A stretch of DNA of 64,000 nucleotides, taken from JACRPH01 sp041665465 (GTDB lineage Archaea; Nanobdellota; Nanobdellia; Woesearchaeales; GW2011-AR9). The DNA lies in assembly GCA_041665465.1 (NCBI GenBank), contig JBAYIU010000001.1:1116001-1180000 (forward strand), read 5' to 3'. Of this stretch, positions 34,461 to 43,382 are shown one piece after another. How positions within the stretch are numbered: position 1 is the stretch's first letter; the number at the start of each line of letters is the position of its first letter. The position numbers and the translations under genes were made by a program. The notes under the pieces are model-generated. The model was given only the letters and a program-made list of their open reading frames with translations, made no database searches and was not told where the DNA came from.

Positions 34461-35546
34461 ATGATTACTTTCCTTAAAAATTTGTTATTTCGAGGCACTC
34501 AAGTTGATTCTGCTAGTCCTGAAATTTCTCTTAATGCACAAAGCGAGGGAATAGACGTTTTGGTTAATCAGATAAGAAAACCAAAAGGATACTCTTCTCC
34601 TTTATCAGAATATCAACCTCATTTAGTATTAGCTCCCAATAATTCAAAATTTGCTTTGGATCGAGAGATTCTTAATTATCAAGGTACAGAATTAGAAATT
34701 ACTTCTACTGATAATGCTCTCTTGCTGAGAGCTGGAACAGAAGGACTTTATCGTTGTGAAGATTATGGGGGAGTTGTTCTTGGAAGAAGTGATCTTGCTA
34801 AGGGTGCAGTTATCTGTGATGGTATCGGTAGTCTTGGTTTTTCTCAAATAGTGGCTTATGAGGTTGTTGAGAGATTATTGTATCAAATCGGTCAAGATAG
34901 TAAAGTGGATATTAATCCTGAGTATGTCTTTGAAATATTCAATCAAGTTATCTCTTGCTCAGAACTTAGTGCAGATTCTATGCTTGTTTCTCTAGAAGAA
35001 GCTATTAAAGAGGGAAAGATAAAAAGTGGCTTTGAAGATCTTGCTGAAAGAGAAAAAAAGATTCTAAAAAGTGATAAAGGTTTAGGCGCAACTACCGCTT
35101 TGGGAGTGATCATAGAAGAAGATTATGTTCATTTATTCATGTCAGGTGATGGAGGATATAGTTTAGTGAGAGATCATTCTGTAGAAAGTTATGGGGATCT
35201 AACTGCAAGTCATATCGCTCCGCTAGTCTTAGGAATATCTAAGCAAGGATGGCAATTTCGCAGTGAGAGTGCCGATGATTCAATTTATTATACTAAACTT
35301 CCCTATTCTAAAGGAGACGTTGTTGCACTATTTACTGACGGATGTCTAAAAAATGGTTACGAGAGCAGTACGAAAATTGGAGAAGTCTTATTTGGTTTAA
35401 GAAAGGAATATTCTTCTAATCAATTGAGAGAGTTAGGTTTAGCTTTGTTCCAAAAATTGGTTCCGGAAACGCATGAGAATCCTTTAGTGAAAGGTACAAT
35501 TCCTAGAATTGAAGATGATACTACCTTATTGCTGATTAGATTATAA
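34461..35546 (+). CDS. PP2C-type (PPM) protein phosphatase
   Basis: The metal-binding acidic residues of PPM phosphatases are in order: VICDGIGSLG, MSGDGGYSLV, ALFTDGCLKNG and IEDDTTLLLI. The N-terminal 100 residues are an extra region with a sheet-like pattern. The enzyme should remove phosphate from Ser/Thr residues and is a natural counterpart of the J-domain kinase at 17140 (inference; they are 16 kb apart). A TATA element (TTTATATATG, about 34420-34430) precedes it. Confidence 0.82.
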   Translation: MITFLKNLLFRGTQVDSASPEISLNAQSEGIDVLVNQIRKPKGYSSPLSEYQPHLVLAPNNSKFALDREILNYQGTELEITSTDNALLLRAGTEGLYRCEDYGGVVLGRSDLAKGAVICDGIGSLGFSQIVAYEVVERLLYQIGQDSKVDINPEYVFEIFNQVISCSELSADSMLVSLEEAIKEGKIKSGFEDLAEREKKILKSDKGLGATTALGVIIEEDYVHLFMSGDGGYSLVRDHSVESYGDLTASHIAPLVLGISKQGWQFRSESADDSIYYTKLPYSKGDVVALFTDGCLKNGYESSTKIGEVLFGLRKEYSSNQLRELGLALFQKLVPETHENPLVKGTIPRIEDDTTLLLIRL

Positions 35547-35598
35547 GTGGGTTCTATTAAGAGAAATATTCATATAGTGATTTTATTTCTTAATCAAA

Positions 35599-36540
35599 AT
35601 GACCTTTCCTAAACTATCTTCAGACACCATTCTTGCACCGATGGCTGGAGTTACTGACGTAGCCTTTCGATTATTGTGTCGAAGATATGGTGCAGGTTTA
35701 GCGGTAACTGAAATGATTTCTGCTAATGCTCTAGCCAGAGAAAATGCCGCTACCTTAAGGTTGATTGACGTAGTTCCAGAAGAAACTCCGAGAGTAATTC
35801 AACTTTTTGGACAGAACACAGATTGTTTAGTTACTTCAGCTAGATTCTGCGAGGATAAATGTGAAATTATTGATTTAAACTTTGGCTGTCCAGCTGCTAA
35901 GATTATCCGTCAGGGAGCAGGTTCAGCTTTACTGGAACGTCCAGCTAAAATTAAAGAAATTGTCGAAGCAGTAGTTCAATCTGTTAAGATTCCAGTAACT
36001 TGTAAAATTCGCTTAGGGATTAATTCTCATAAAATTAACGTGCTTAAAGTAGCTAAGATTTGTGAAGAAGCAGGAGCAAGTATGCTTGCTATTCATGCGA
36101 GAACTCAAAAACAAGGGTACACTGGCAAAGCTGATTGGAGTTGGATTAAGAAAGTCAAGGAGACGGTAAATATTCCCCTCTCTGGTAACGGCGACGTAAA
36201 GACTGTAGAAGATTATCTGCGCATGAAACAAGAGACTGGCTGTGATTATGTGATGATTGGTAGAGGTGCATTAGGTAATCCTTACTTGTTTAAGCAGATT
36301 GAAGATTACAAGAAACATGGAATTTATACTCCTCGTAATCCTACTCAGCAGTTAGAAGACTTCTTTAGTTATCTAAAATTGGCTGAGAAGTATCATGCGG
36401 ATATTAATATCATTAAATTTCATGCTCAGAGTTTTACTAAAGGGATCAAAGGAAGTTCTCAATTACGAGAGAAGTTGTCTAAAATTAAAACTATCGAAGG
36501 AATAAGAAAAGAAATGGAACAGTTGAAAGAAACTATTTAA
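35599..36540 (+). CDS. dus: tRNA-dihydrouridine synthase
   Basis: The FMN-binding barrel shows LAPMAGVTDVAFRLL, DLNFGCPAAKIIRQGAG with the catalytic cysteine, KIRLGI, LAIHARTQKQGY, GNGDV and MIGRGALGNPYLF. It reduces uridines in the tRNA D loop, which is notable beside tRNAs whose D loops carry introns. At 313 residues it is full length. Its stop overlaps that of the convergent eS17 gene by 4 bases. Confidence 0.94.
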   Translation: MTFPKLSSDTILAPMAGVTDVAFRLLCRRYGAGLAVTEMISANALARENAATLRLIDVVPEETPRVIQLFGQNTDCLVTSARFCEDKCEIIDLNFGCPAAKIIRQGAGSALLERPAKIKEIVEAVVQSVKIPVTCKIRLGINSHKINVLKVAKICEEAGASMLAIHARTQKQGYTGKADWSWIKKVKETVNIPLSGNGDVKTVEDYLRMKQETGCDYVMIGRGALGNPYLFKQIEDYKKHGIYTPRNPTQQLEDFFSYLKLAEKYHADINIIKFHAQSFTKGIKGSSQLREKLSKIKTIEGIRKEMEQLKETI

Positions 36541-36725
36541 GCTTCTTTCTTCTTAAGTCTGGTCATATACCCAGCAACAACATTTCTTAACTTCTTGCTG
36601 GCAACGGTAGTATATCTGTTAGTAAGAGTCTTGTTTTGAACGAAATCAGAACTAAAATTTTCTCCTTGAACTTTGAATAAGGCTTTAGTTTTTCTTTTTA
36701 TTAATTTGGTCTTAATTCTTCCCAT
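36537..36725 (-). CDS. rps17e: Small ribosomal subunit protein eS17
   Basis: The 62-residue protein begins MGRIKTKLIKRKTKAL and has F-xNK-L followed by SKKLRNVVAGYMTRL, the family signature of eS17. The typical archaeal protein is of similar size. It binds the small ribosomal subunit head. A TATA-like element lies upstream on the minus strand and the gene converges with dus, sharing 4 bases. Confidence 0.9.
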   Translation of the reverse strand: MGRIKTKLIKRKTKALFKVQGENFSSDFVQNKTLTNRYTTVASKKLRNVVAGYMTRLKKKEA

Positions 36726-36860
36726 GTTAAGTTTATTTATGGGGCTTATTTATAAACTTTTTTGTAAGGTTTGCTTTAATTAACTCTTTACTCTTATTTG
36801 ATCTCAGTATAAATCCTCTCTCTTGACACTTACTACTTTGGAGTGATATCTTTAGAAAGG

Positions 36861-36882
36861 TTTAAATATTAGCTTCTATTTT
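36861..36882 (+). promoter_or_regulatory. Core promoter, nearly identical to 11610-11631
   Basis: It starts TTTAAATATTAGC and differs at one of 22 bases from the promoter of the tandem paralogue pair. It is followed about 26 bases later by a leader with GAGGGAT ahead of the ATG at 36918. Confidence 0.58.
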
Positions 36883-36917
36883 GGTGGTTAAGAAATATAA
36901 TTTAATGAGGGATTAAC

Positions 36918-37289
36918 ATGATTGATTTTGGCTATACACAATTGACTTTTAAAGGGAATTTTTCTTATTGGATACAGCGGTGGGAAGAAATGGGAAGACC
37001 TTCAAATCGAATGGTTATTGAACCTTTTAATACTACCTCTCTTGATGATATGTATGTTGCATCTATTGCACCTGAGGGAGCATCTTTTCCAACGAAGGCA
37101 ATAGAGCAAGGATTAGTAAGAAAATTAACCCTTCCTGGAATTAATACAACAATGGGGGCAGTGGCGGCTTTCTATTCTCTGGGAATTAAGGAACATTGGG
37201 TTGTACCGATAGTTAATTCTGATGAATTAGTTTTCGATATGTATTTGCGCGTTTCTGATTTAAGTGGGTTAGAAAATTCTTTACGTTAA
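36918..37289 (+). CDS. Hypothetical protein, 123 aa
   Basis: I do not recognise this protein. It has an aromatic-rich start (FGYTQLTFKGNFSYW) and a probable alpha/beta fold with no cysteines. Unlike many neighbours it has a leader with a good ribosome site (GAGGGAT, 5-11 bases before the ATG). Its core promoter is almost the same as that of the gene pair at 11641, so the two loci may be highly expressed or co-regulated. Confidence 0.58.
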   Translation: MIDFGYTQLTFKGNFSYWIQRWEEMGRPSNRMVIEPFNTTSLDDMYVASIAPEGASFPTKAIEQGLVRKLTLPGINTTMGAVAAFYSLGIKEHWVVPIVNSDELVFDMYLRVSDLSGLENSLR

Positions 37290-37397
37290 CTTCTTAGATC
37301 CATGAATTTTTATTCTTTTTTCTCAAATGTACCAAATATCTCTCCTAGTATACATTAGCGTAATGTTTATATATTCGGGAACTCATTTTAAACTAAA

Positions 37398-37895
37398 ATG
37401 GTGTTATTGTTCGATCAATACAATCTTTCCGAGGATATTTACAAGATTATCTTTGCTACAGAGCAACAAGAAGTGGTAGCTAGGCTTCTAATCAAGTACA
37501 TGTTTGAGAATAATGGAGAGATAGGTAAGACCGAAATGAGCGTCTTTGCTAACCTATTGCATGAAGGTTCTTTATTGGTGAGAGAGAAAGGACGGTCTCC
37601 TTTGCAACCAGAAGTGAGAATCTCTTATAATAAACGTCAATTCTATGATCGTATCTTAACTCCAATGAAAAGTATGGGTTTGATTGATTATGATATGTAT
37701 AAACGTACTTACAAGCTTAGCGATCGTTTTAATAAAATGATGATCAAACTAGGATTGATGTGGTTACGAGAATTGGATCGGGGAAGATTGGAAGCTACTC
37801 TTTCTCGAGGTCAAGAATTGAAGATTAGTTCTCAGGTTGTAAATAAAGTAGGAAAGATTAGTCCTCGGGAATTGAACGAAGATATGCCCGATTAG
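37398..37895 (+). CDS. Winged-helix-like hypothetical protein, 165 aa
   Basis: The helical first part (EQQEVVARLLIKYMFENNG) and the RQFYDRILTPMKSMGLIDYDMYKRTYKLSD segment (here cited as RQFYDRILTPMKSMG and YKRTYKLSD) look like a winged-helix DNA-binding domain. The C-terminus is charged. It lies 66 bases ahead of the secretion platform gene and could regulate it (inference). A TATA-like element (TTTATATATT, about 37363-37373) gives a leaderless start. Confidence 0.55.
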   Translation: MVLLFDQYNLSEDIYKIIFATEQQEVVARLLIKYMFENNGEIGKTEMSVFANLLHEGSLLVREKGRSPLQPEVRISYNKRQFYDRILTPMKSMGLIDYDMYKRTYKLSDRFNKMMIKLGLMWLRELDRGRLEATLSRGQELKISSQVVNKVGKISPRELNEDMPD

Positions 37896-37961
37896 GGTTT
37901 ATCATCTTAGTAACGTTTTTAAACTCCCAAATTAACCTTCTCTTATCACTTAGGTGTATAG

Positions 37962-40181
37962 ATGGACCCGCAAGAATACCAAAAGCTCTTAGAGAAATAT
38001 AAAGCTAAAGTTAGAGATGAGTTTGGTCCCAATGCCGAGGCTCAACCTAAGAAGATTACTTCTAAAGAATATTCCGAATTTAAATCAGAGTTATATCCTA
38101 CCTCTTACACCTTATATGAAAAAGTGTGCAACTATTGTGGAAATATTCTCAAGCTAGGAGTAAGTGAGAAGAAAGCGATAGAAATGCAGAAAGATCTAGA
38201 TATCTGTCACCTTAATACCACTCCTTCCGGGGTAGTTTCTTTTTCGATTTTAGCTTCTCTAGTAGTAATGGTTCTGGGTTCATTACTAATGTTTTCCTTA
38301 CCAATGTTATTGTTTGGATTAAAAGAGCCAATGTATTTCTTAGTTTTCTTCTGTGTAATTGCCGGATTAATCATGATTCCGGCATTGAGAAGTATTCCTA
38401 AATTCATGGCTAATACTTGGCGCATGAAAGCTTCTAACCAGATGGTTCAAAGTGTGTTCTATATGGTTACGTATATGAGGCATACTTCTAATTTTGAGCG
38501 AGCAATAGAATTTGCTTCTGATCATCTTGATCCTCCCCTTTCTTTAGATTTTAGAAAGATCATGTGGGACGTAGAAACACAGAAGTATAGTAATATCCGT
38601 GATTCTGCTAATGCTTATCTAAGCACTTGGGAAGAATCTAACAAAGATTTTGTAGAAGCGTTTCATTTAATTGAGTCTTCTTTGTTTGAGGGGTCAGAAG
38701 AACGTCGACTTTCTCTTCTTGATAAAGCCTTAGATGTAATTCTTAATGGAACTTATGAGAACATGTTACATTATGCTCATTCTTTAAGTTCTCCTATCAC
38801 TATGTTACATATGTTGGGTATTATCTTGCCCATCCTCGGATTAGTTATCTTGCCTTTAGTAGTAAGTTTTATGGGTAGTGGAGGTAGTCCTTTTGTTTCA
38901 GCAATCTATATCGCTCTTCTGTATAATATCAGTTTGCCTTTAATTGTTTATTATCTTGGGAAAACTATTTTGTCTAAACGTCCTGCTGGATATGGAGCAG
39001 TAGAAGTAAGTTCTAGTAATGATAAGATGGTTAACCTTTCTCTGGGTAAAAAATTAATGATTAAGGTTGTTCCTTTGTACGTTGCGTTGATGATCATTAT
39101 TGTCGGGTTTATTATCGGCTTTAGTCCTTTGTTGATTCACGCTGTTAATCCTACTTTTGAGATAAAGGATGAAGCTGGAAAATTTAAGATGATGGATTAT
39201 GTTTGCCAGCCTTGTGATGCTGAGGGAACTATGCCGGCCGGTTCTTGTGGTCCAGAATGTGATGTTAATCAACGTTTGGGTCCATTTGGAGTGGGAGCAA
39301 CAGTTTTATCATTAGTTTTCATTGCTGCTTTAGGTTTTGGGTTAGGAACATATTTTTCGTTGCGTTCTAAGAATGTTACCCAAATTCGTGAACAAACTCG
39401 AGCTTTAGAAGACGAGTTCTCTTCAGCTCTGTTTCAGTTAGGTAATCGTCTTGGTGATGGTTTACCGGCAGAAATAGCATTCTCTAAAGTAGCTCAAAAT
39501 ATGCAGGGTACAAATTCTGGAGAATTCTTTTCTTTAGCGGAACGTAACATGACCAAGTTAGGAATGGGTTTAGAACAAGCTATATTTGATCCTAAAGTGG
39601 GAGCATTAACTAGTTATCCTTCTAAAGTTATCGAGTCATCGATGAAAGTGTTAGTAGAAAGTGCTAAAAAAGGGCCGCTGATTGCTGCTCAAGCTTTATT
39701 GTCTATGTCTCGTTATATCAAAGAGATTCATACTGTAGATGAACGTCTTAAAGATCTGATGGCAGAAGTTTTGTCTTCCATGAATTCACAGATAAAATTC
39801 CTTACCCCTGCTATTGCCGGAATAGTGGTAGGAATCACTTCTATGATTTCCACTATCTTAACTAAATTAAGTGCCCAGTTGGCTACTTTTTCTCAGAATG
39901 GTGATCAAGGTATGATGGGGGGGATGTTAAGCATCTTCGGGATAGGTATTCCTACTTTCCATTTCCAGATTGTAGTTGGAGTTTATATTGTTGAAATTGC
40001 TTATATTTTAACCATACTAGCTAATGGTATTGATAACGGAGCAGATAAATTAGCTGAACGTTATGCTTTAGGTAAGAATCTGGTTAGAAGTACGCTATTG
40101 TACAGTTTTATTGCTATTGTGGTAGTTATATTGTTCAACGTATTCGCAGCAGGAATATTGAGTAATGCTTTAGGGGGATAA
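37962..40181 (+). CDS. Type II/IV secretion platform membrane protein (FlaJ/TadC-like, duplicated T2SF)
   Basis: This 739-residue protein has about eight membrane helices and two T2SF-type regions, one around residues 155-330 and one around 470-680, matching the duplicated layout of archaeal TadC/FlaJ-like platforms. A cysteine-rich exterior loop (CQPCDAEG and GPECDVN) lies between them near residue 410. Such proteins form the membrane base for pilus or archaellum assembly and need a PilB/FlaI ATPase, which is not in the window. The SET-domain gene begins 2 bases later. The pilin-like protein at 20363 is a possible substrate (inference). Confidence 0.85.
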   Translation: MDPQEYQKLLEKYKAKVRDEFGPNAEAQPKKITSKEYSEFKSELYPTSYTLYEKVCNYCGNILKLGVSEKKAIEMQKDLDICHLNTTPSGVVSFSILASLVVMVLGSLLMFSLPMLLFGLKEPMYFLVFFCVIAGLIMIPALRSIPKFMANTWRMKASNQMVQSVFYMVTYMRHTSNFERAIEFASDHLDPPLSLDFRKIMWDVETQKYSNIRDSANAYLSTWEESNKDFVEAFHLIESSLFEGSEERRLSLLDKALDVILNGTYENMLHYAHSLSSPITMLHMLGIILPILGLVILPLVVSFMGSGGSPFVSAIYIALLYNISLPLIVYYLGKTILSKRPAGYGAVEVSSSNDKMVNLSLGKKLMIKVVPLYVALMIIIVGFIIGFSPLLIHAVNPTFEIKDEAGKFKMMDYVCQPCDAEGTMPAGSCGPECDVNQRLGPFGVGATVLSLVFIAALGFGLGTYFSLRSKNVTQIREQTRALEDEFSSALFQLGNRLGDGLPAEIAFSKVAQNMQGTNSGEFFSLAERNMTKLGMGLEQAIFDPKVGALTSYPSKVIESSMKVLVESAKKGPLIAAQALLSMSRYIKEIHTVDERLKDLMAEVLSSMNSQIKFLTPAIAGIVVGITSMISTILTKLSAQLATFSQNGDQGMMGGMLSIFGIGIPTFHFQIVVGVYIVEIAYILTILANGIDNGADKLAERYALGKNLVRSTLLYSFIAIVVVILFNVFAAGILSNALGG

Positions 40182-40183
40182 AA

Positions 40184-40567
40184 TTGAATCAATCGGTTGT
40201 TGTAAAGAATTCTAAGATTCAAGGTAAAGGTGTTTTTGCTCGAAGAGATATTAAGAAAGGAGAAGTGGTTCTGAAGTGGGATATTTCTCATCAGTTAAAG
40301 AAAAGTGAGGTGGATAAACTTACTGCTAAGGAAAAGAAGTACATCACTTATATGAACCGAAGATATGTGCAAATGCAATCTCCTGAGAAGTATGTGAATC
40401 ATTCTTGTGACTTCAACACCTTACCTAAAAAGTATTGTGATGTGGCTATTAGGAATATCAAAAAGGGAGAAGAGATTACTAGTAATTATTATAAGACTTC
40501 TTTATTCAGCAGCTCTATGAAATGTATGTGTGGAAGTAAGAAGTGTAAGGGAATAGTTAGATGTTAA
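40184..40567 (+). CDS. SET-domain protein (putative protein lysine methyltransferase)
   Basis: A compact SET domain fills all 127 residues: IQGKGVFARRDIKKGE at the start, YVNHSCDFNT (SAM-binding NHSC), IKKGEEITSNY, and a post-SET cysteine cluster MKCMCGSKKCKGIVRC that would hold zinc with the NHSC cysteine. Such enzymes methylate lysine residues. The start is a TTG at 40184 with GGGGGAT upstream; no ATG exists before the SET core. The gene starts 2 bases after the secretion platform gene, so they are co-transcribed. Confidence 0.87.
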   Translation: MNQSVVVKNSKIQGKGVFARRDIKKGEVVLKWDISHQLKKSEVDKLTAKEKKYITYMNRRYVQMQSPEKYVNHSCDFNTLPKKYCDVAIRNIKKGEEITSNYYKTSLFSSSMKCMCGSKKCKGIVRC

Positions 40568-40616
40568 AAAAAGGTTATCGATATATTAATATATTCAACT
40601 CTATTCGTCATTAATA

Positions 40617-41078
40617 ATGTTATACAACGTTCCTCATGGTGAAGAGTTTGAGATTGATACGATTGTTCTAGATTTGAATGGAACCTTATCAGTTAATGGG
40701 AAAGTCCCTACAGGAGTAAAGTTAAGAATTAACCAACTTAAACAACAAGGGTTTAAAATAATTCTGTTTACTGGGGATCAACGGGGTACAGCTAGTAAAT
40801 TATGTAAGGAATTGGGGATAGAACACAGAATAACTTCTACTGGGGCTGACAAAGAAAGAGAAATGTTAAAGTTAAATGGTAAGAAATGTGCTGCTATCGG
40901 AAATGCTCGAATTGATATCGGGACTTTTAAACATGCTAAGTTATCAATACTTACCCTTCAAGCAGAAGGTATTCATGTAGATGCTATCAAACATGCTCAT
41001 TTGATTGTTCCTTCCATTATTGATGCTTTAGACCTGTTCTTAAATCCGAATTCTTTATGTGCCACGTTAAGAAAATAA
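40617..41078 (+). CDS. HAD-superfamily hydrolase, soluble P-type-ATPase-like
   Basis: The HAD core motifs are DLNGTL near residue 20 (nucleophile D, with N in place of the second D), LFTGD (motif II, T) and IGNARIDIGTFKHA (motif IV region). The short length (153 residues) and the DLNGTL form match the group called soluble P-type ATPase. The asparagine at D+2 suggests a phosphatase that uses a different general acid or has altered activity. The substrate is not known. TATA-like element at about 40589-40599. Confidence 0.75.
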   Translation: MLYNVPHGEEFEIDTIVLDLNGTLSVNGKVPTGVKLRINQLKQQGFKIILFTGDQRGTASKLCKELGIEHRITSTGADKEREMLKLNGKKCAAIGNARIDIGTFKHAKLSILTLQAEGIHVDAIKHAHLIVPSIIDALDLFLNPNSLCATLRK

Positions 41079-41105
41079 GATTTTGATGTATTTTAAATAA
41101 AGAAG

Positions 41106-41211
41106 TGGGAGTGGGGGGATTTGAACCCCCGGTACCACGGTCTTCAGCCGTGTGCTTTTTACTGCAATCTCAGACTTATCTAGAGATTGTCCCAGGCTAA
41201 GCTACACTCCC
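41106..41211 (-). tRNA. tRNA-Phe(GAA) with a 32-nt intron in the D loop
   Basis: On the minus strand, GGGAGTG (41205-41211) pairs with CACTCCC (41107-41113). The anticodon stem CACGG/CCGTG encloses CTGAAGA, anticodon GAA, and the T arm is GGGGG-TTCAAAT-CCCCC; base 73 is A. The D stem GCTT/AAGC is separated by an extra 32 bases with a perfect 7-bp hairpin, CAATCTC/GAGATTG. Taking out about 41159-41190 leaves the loop AGCCTGGGA, a normal D loop. A three-pair helix (CTG/CAG) and bulges GGA and AAA give a relaxed bulge-helix-bulge; the exact edges could shift by a base or two. Confidence 0.92.
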
Positions 41212-41291
41212 GCTAGTAAGCTTAAATTAAAGTTTTATTTATAAGAGTTTTGGTAATCTAAATTAAAAATCAAAAATAAAATAAAAAAGGT

Positions 41292-41726
41292 TTATTCTCC
41301 ATTTAGAAGTTCTTTTACCCTTCTGTAAACTGGACAGTCTTCCTTGCAAGCCACTTTTGGGACCGCAGGTTCACGTTTTCGTTGTCTTCTACGCGTTCCG
41401 TCTACCTCATAACATACTGGATCTCTTAAAGCAGAACAGCCCTTGACATGGATCTCTACTCTTCGGTCCATTCCCATCAGATCAGGATGATTGATACTTC
41501 CTCGTTCTAACAGTTCTGGGGAAATATATTCTTCACTTTCTCGTTCTAGAATATAACCTAACAAAGGGCATCCTTCCGAGTCTGAGCTTATCCTTTGTTC
41601 CAATTCTTCTCTTCTGGAACTAACGATTCCATCAATCTTCATTGGAACAACATAATCTGTTCTGCTTTTCCTCCTATTTGGTTCTATCGGTCTAACTGGA
41701 TAATATAATTCTCCTCCGTTCCACAT
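41292..41726 (-). CDS. Hypothetical protein with conserved-looking cysteines, 144 aa
   Basis: I do not recognise this protein. It carries GCPLLG, KGCSALRDPVCYE and CKEDCPVYRR, five or six cysteines that could bind zinc or iron-sulfur, and a basic RRRQRKRE stretch. It looks soluble. The gene stands alone between tRNA-Phe and a 310-base spacer. No close neighbour suggests a role. Confidence 0.58.
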   Translation of the reverse strand: MWNGGELYYPVRPIEPNRRKSRTDYVVPMKIDGIVSSRREELEQRISSDSEGCPLLGYILERESEEYISPELLERGSINHPDLMGMDRRVEIHVKGCSALRDPVCYEVDGTRRRQRKREPAVPKVACKEDCPVYRRVKELLNGE

Positions 41727-42038
41727 TTTTAATTACCTCATAATTATTGTTTGTTGATTAATTCAGACTATTCTCTAATGTATTTGTTTACATCCCGTCT
41801 AGTCCAGAAAACAGTTATGTCTCCTATTGTTTTAAAGAACAACTGCAGAATTTCGCTTCTCTGGCTTCAAAGATTTTTAAGAACCGATGAAGAGACAAAG
41901 GTTATATCAGCAGCTAATTAAGAGAAAAACCAAAATCCAGTAAACTGAAATTGTTGCTGCATATCAATTAGAAAAAGGTATTACTATTTAATATTTTCTA
42001 TAAAAATTAGTTTCTTAAAAAATAAAAAGAAAAAATAA
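41727..42038. other. 312-base AT-rich spacer, no clear gene
   Basis: No open frame of convincing length or family is seen on either strand. An ATGAAGA with a CTGA about 50 bases later (41886-41945) loosely resembles a C/D-box RNA but lacks the inner boxes. A poly-A/T stretch (about 42005-42038) precedes the stop of the small zinc-protein gene. Confidence 0.5.
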
Positions 42039-42173
42039 TTAATATCCTCGGCAATCGACGCAATAATAACGGTTGGCATTCTCTACCACAATCCGTTTGC
42101 CACAACCTTTGCAACATCTTTGGATTTTAAATTTTTTTACTTCTTGAAATACGTGTTGCTTCAGTTTTATCAC
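42039..42173 (-). CDS. Small zinc-binding protein, 44 aa
   Basis: A GTG at 42171-42173 opens 44 codons on the minus strand. The product has CCKGCG and YCVDCRGY, two CxxC pairs in a typical zinc-ribbon spacing, after a basic start. TTTATATAC lies upstream (about 42205-42215) as a TATA candidate, and GAAG sits right ahead of the start. Proteins this small with one ribbon are usually nucleic acid or ribosome binders, but no named family fits. Confidence 0.6.
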   Translation of the reverse strand: MIKLKQHVFQEVKKFKIQRCCKGCGKRIVVENANRYYCVDCRGY

Positions 42174-42364
42174 CTTCTTTTTTTTGAAGTGATAATCTCC
42201 GGTGATAAACTAGTATATAAATGTATCCCTCTATCCTCGTCGGAATATCGTCGATAAAACTATAATCCCCTCCTCCTTGTCAGTTATTTTGTCGTCTTTA
42301 ATGTCTCCCTCTCTTGGAGGGAGTGCTACTTCAAAATAACAAAACCGAAAATGTCCTTTGCTTC

Positions 42365-43006
42365 TTAGAACACTCTTCCAAAAAAGAATAAGAAAAAGAT
42401 TCCGAAGGCGACCATGCCTGCCCATATCGGGATGTTCCATCGGAAGATTTTTACTCCATCAAAATTTAAGAAAGGGATCATGTTGAATAGTCCTAACCAT
42501 AAGTTTGCACTAAATCCGATAGACAACACTGAGCTCCAACTGGGAATGAGCAACATTAATCCTAAGAAAATCAAGGCAAGAACATAATTGGTTGCCGGTC
42601 CAGCGACACTAATGATCCCATTTTCTTTTCTAGTGATCATACCAGAAATCATTACCGCTCCTGGAGCAATAAACGTAAATCCGATCAGGATAGCCAATCC
42701 TAATGCTAATAATAACATCTCGTCAAAAGAACGAAATTCCGCTACACAACCATAATGTTGAGCCACAAATTTGTGTGCTAGTTCATGAAACAGAAAACCA
42801 ATCCCGACAGTAATTAATGAGATCAAGAATGTAATCCAAAATTTCCCTGTTTCTAGACTAGAGAAAAACCCCTCTTCGCTGCTGAGGGTTATTCCTGAGA
42901 ACAAAAAAGAGAAGGTTAAGGAGATTACAATCCATGCTTTAAGAATGTCAATCAGTTCAGTTCTGGAAGTGGAAATCTTTCCAATCTTAATAACTTTGTT
43001 AATCAT
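42365..43006 (-). CDS. Site-2-type membrane metalloprotease (M50 family)
   Basis: The zinc motif HELAH (in FHELAHKFVAQ) lies in a membrane helix near residue 75, and the partner motif NMIPFLNFDG with the third ligand aspartate lies near 185. At least five hydrophobic segments are present. The protease cleaves within or next to the membrane. I use the ATG at 43006; an in-frame ATG at 43054 would add a strongly basic stretch read through the previous gene's end. The zinc-finger protein encoded just before overlaps by 8 bases and may regulate it or act with it (inference). Confidence 0.84.
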   Translation of the reverse strand: MINKVIKIGKISTSRTELIDILKAWIVISLTFSFLFSGITLSSEEGFFSSLETGKFWITFLISLITVGIGFLFHELAHKFVAQHYGCVAEFRSFDEMLLLALGLAILIGFTFIAPGAVMISGMITRKENGIISVAGPATNYVLALIFLGLMLLIPSWSSVLSIGFSANLWLGLFNMIPFLNFDGVKIFRWNIPIWAGMVAFGIFFLFFFGRVF

Positions 43007-43232
43007 CTTCTTTTTTCTTCTTCGGAATTGTTTCCGTTTCCTCTTCATCCTCATACTCTTCCATTTTAGAACTTAAGAATCGTTTTAAACGTTGAGCTTC
43101 TTCCTCTTCTACTTCAATCAATAAAGTAATATCCCCAAAATTCTCTTCTGCACATTCTTCACAATAATATTCTGGTGTATCTTTAACTCTATATTTAGCT
43201 TGTTTATTGCAGATAATACACCGTTTTGCCAT
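42999..43232 (-). CDS. Zinc-finger protein with acidic tail, 77 aa
   Basis: The N-terminus has CIICNKQAKYRV and YYCEECAEENF, a two-pair zinc ribbon; the rest is very acidic (EVEEEEAQRL, then EEYEDEEETE) and ends KKKKEDD. It is likely a regulator or adaptor. Its last bases overlap the M50 protease start, so the two are translated together. Confidence 0.72.
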   Translation of the reverse strand: MAKRCIICNKQAKYRVKDTPEYYCEECAEENFGDITLLIEVEEEEAQRLKRFLSSKMEEYEDEEETETIPKKKKEDD

Positions 43233-43382
43233 TAAGAATAAAAAACCCCTTTTCTTTAAAAATGTTTTGACCTTTATTCGTCCTAGAAATATAGCTAGTC
43301 TCTATAGGAATTGAACAATAATATTGGGCGATTGGCTAGTTATATATAAAATTCTATTTATTATTAAGGAATTTTAATATAA

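Noticed and set aside
41880..41950. Possible C/D-box small RNA (ATGAAGA then CTGA about 50 bases later)
   Set aside because: The C box has a mismatch and no internal D'/C' boxes or terminal stem are visible.
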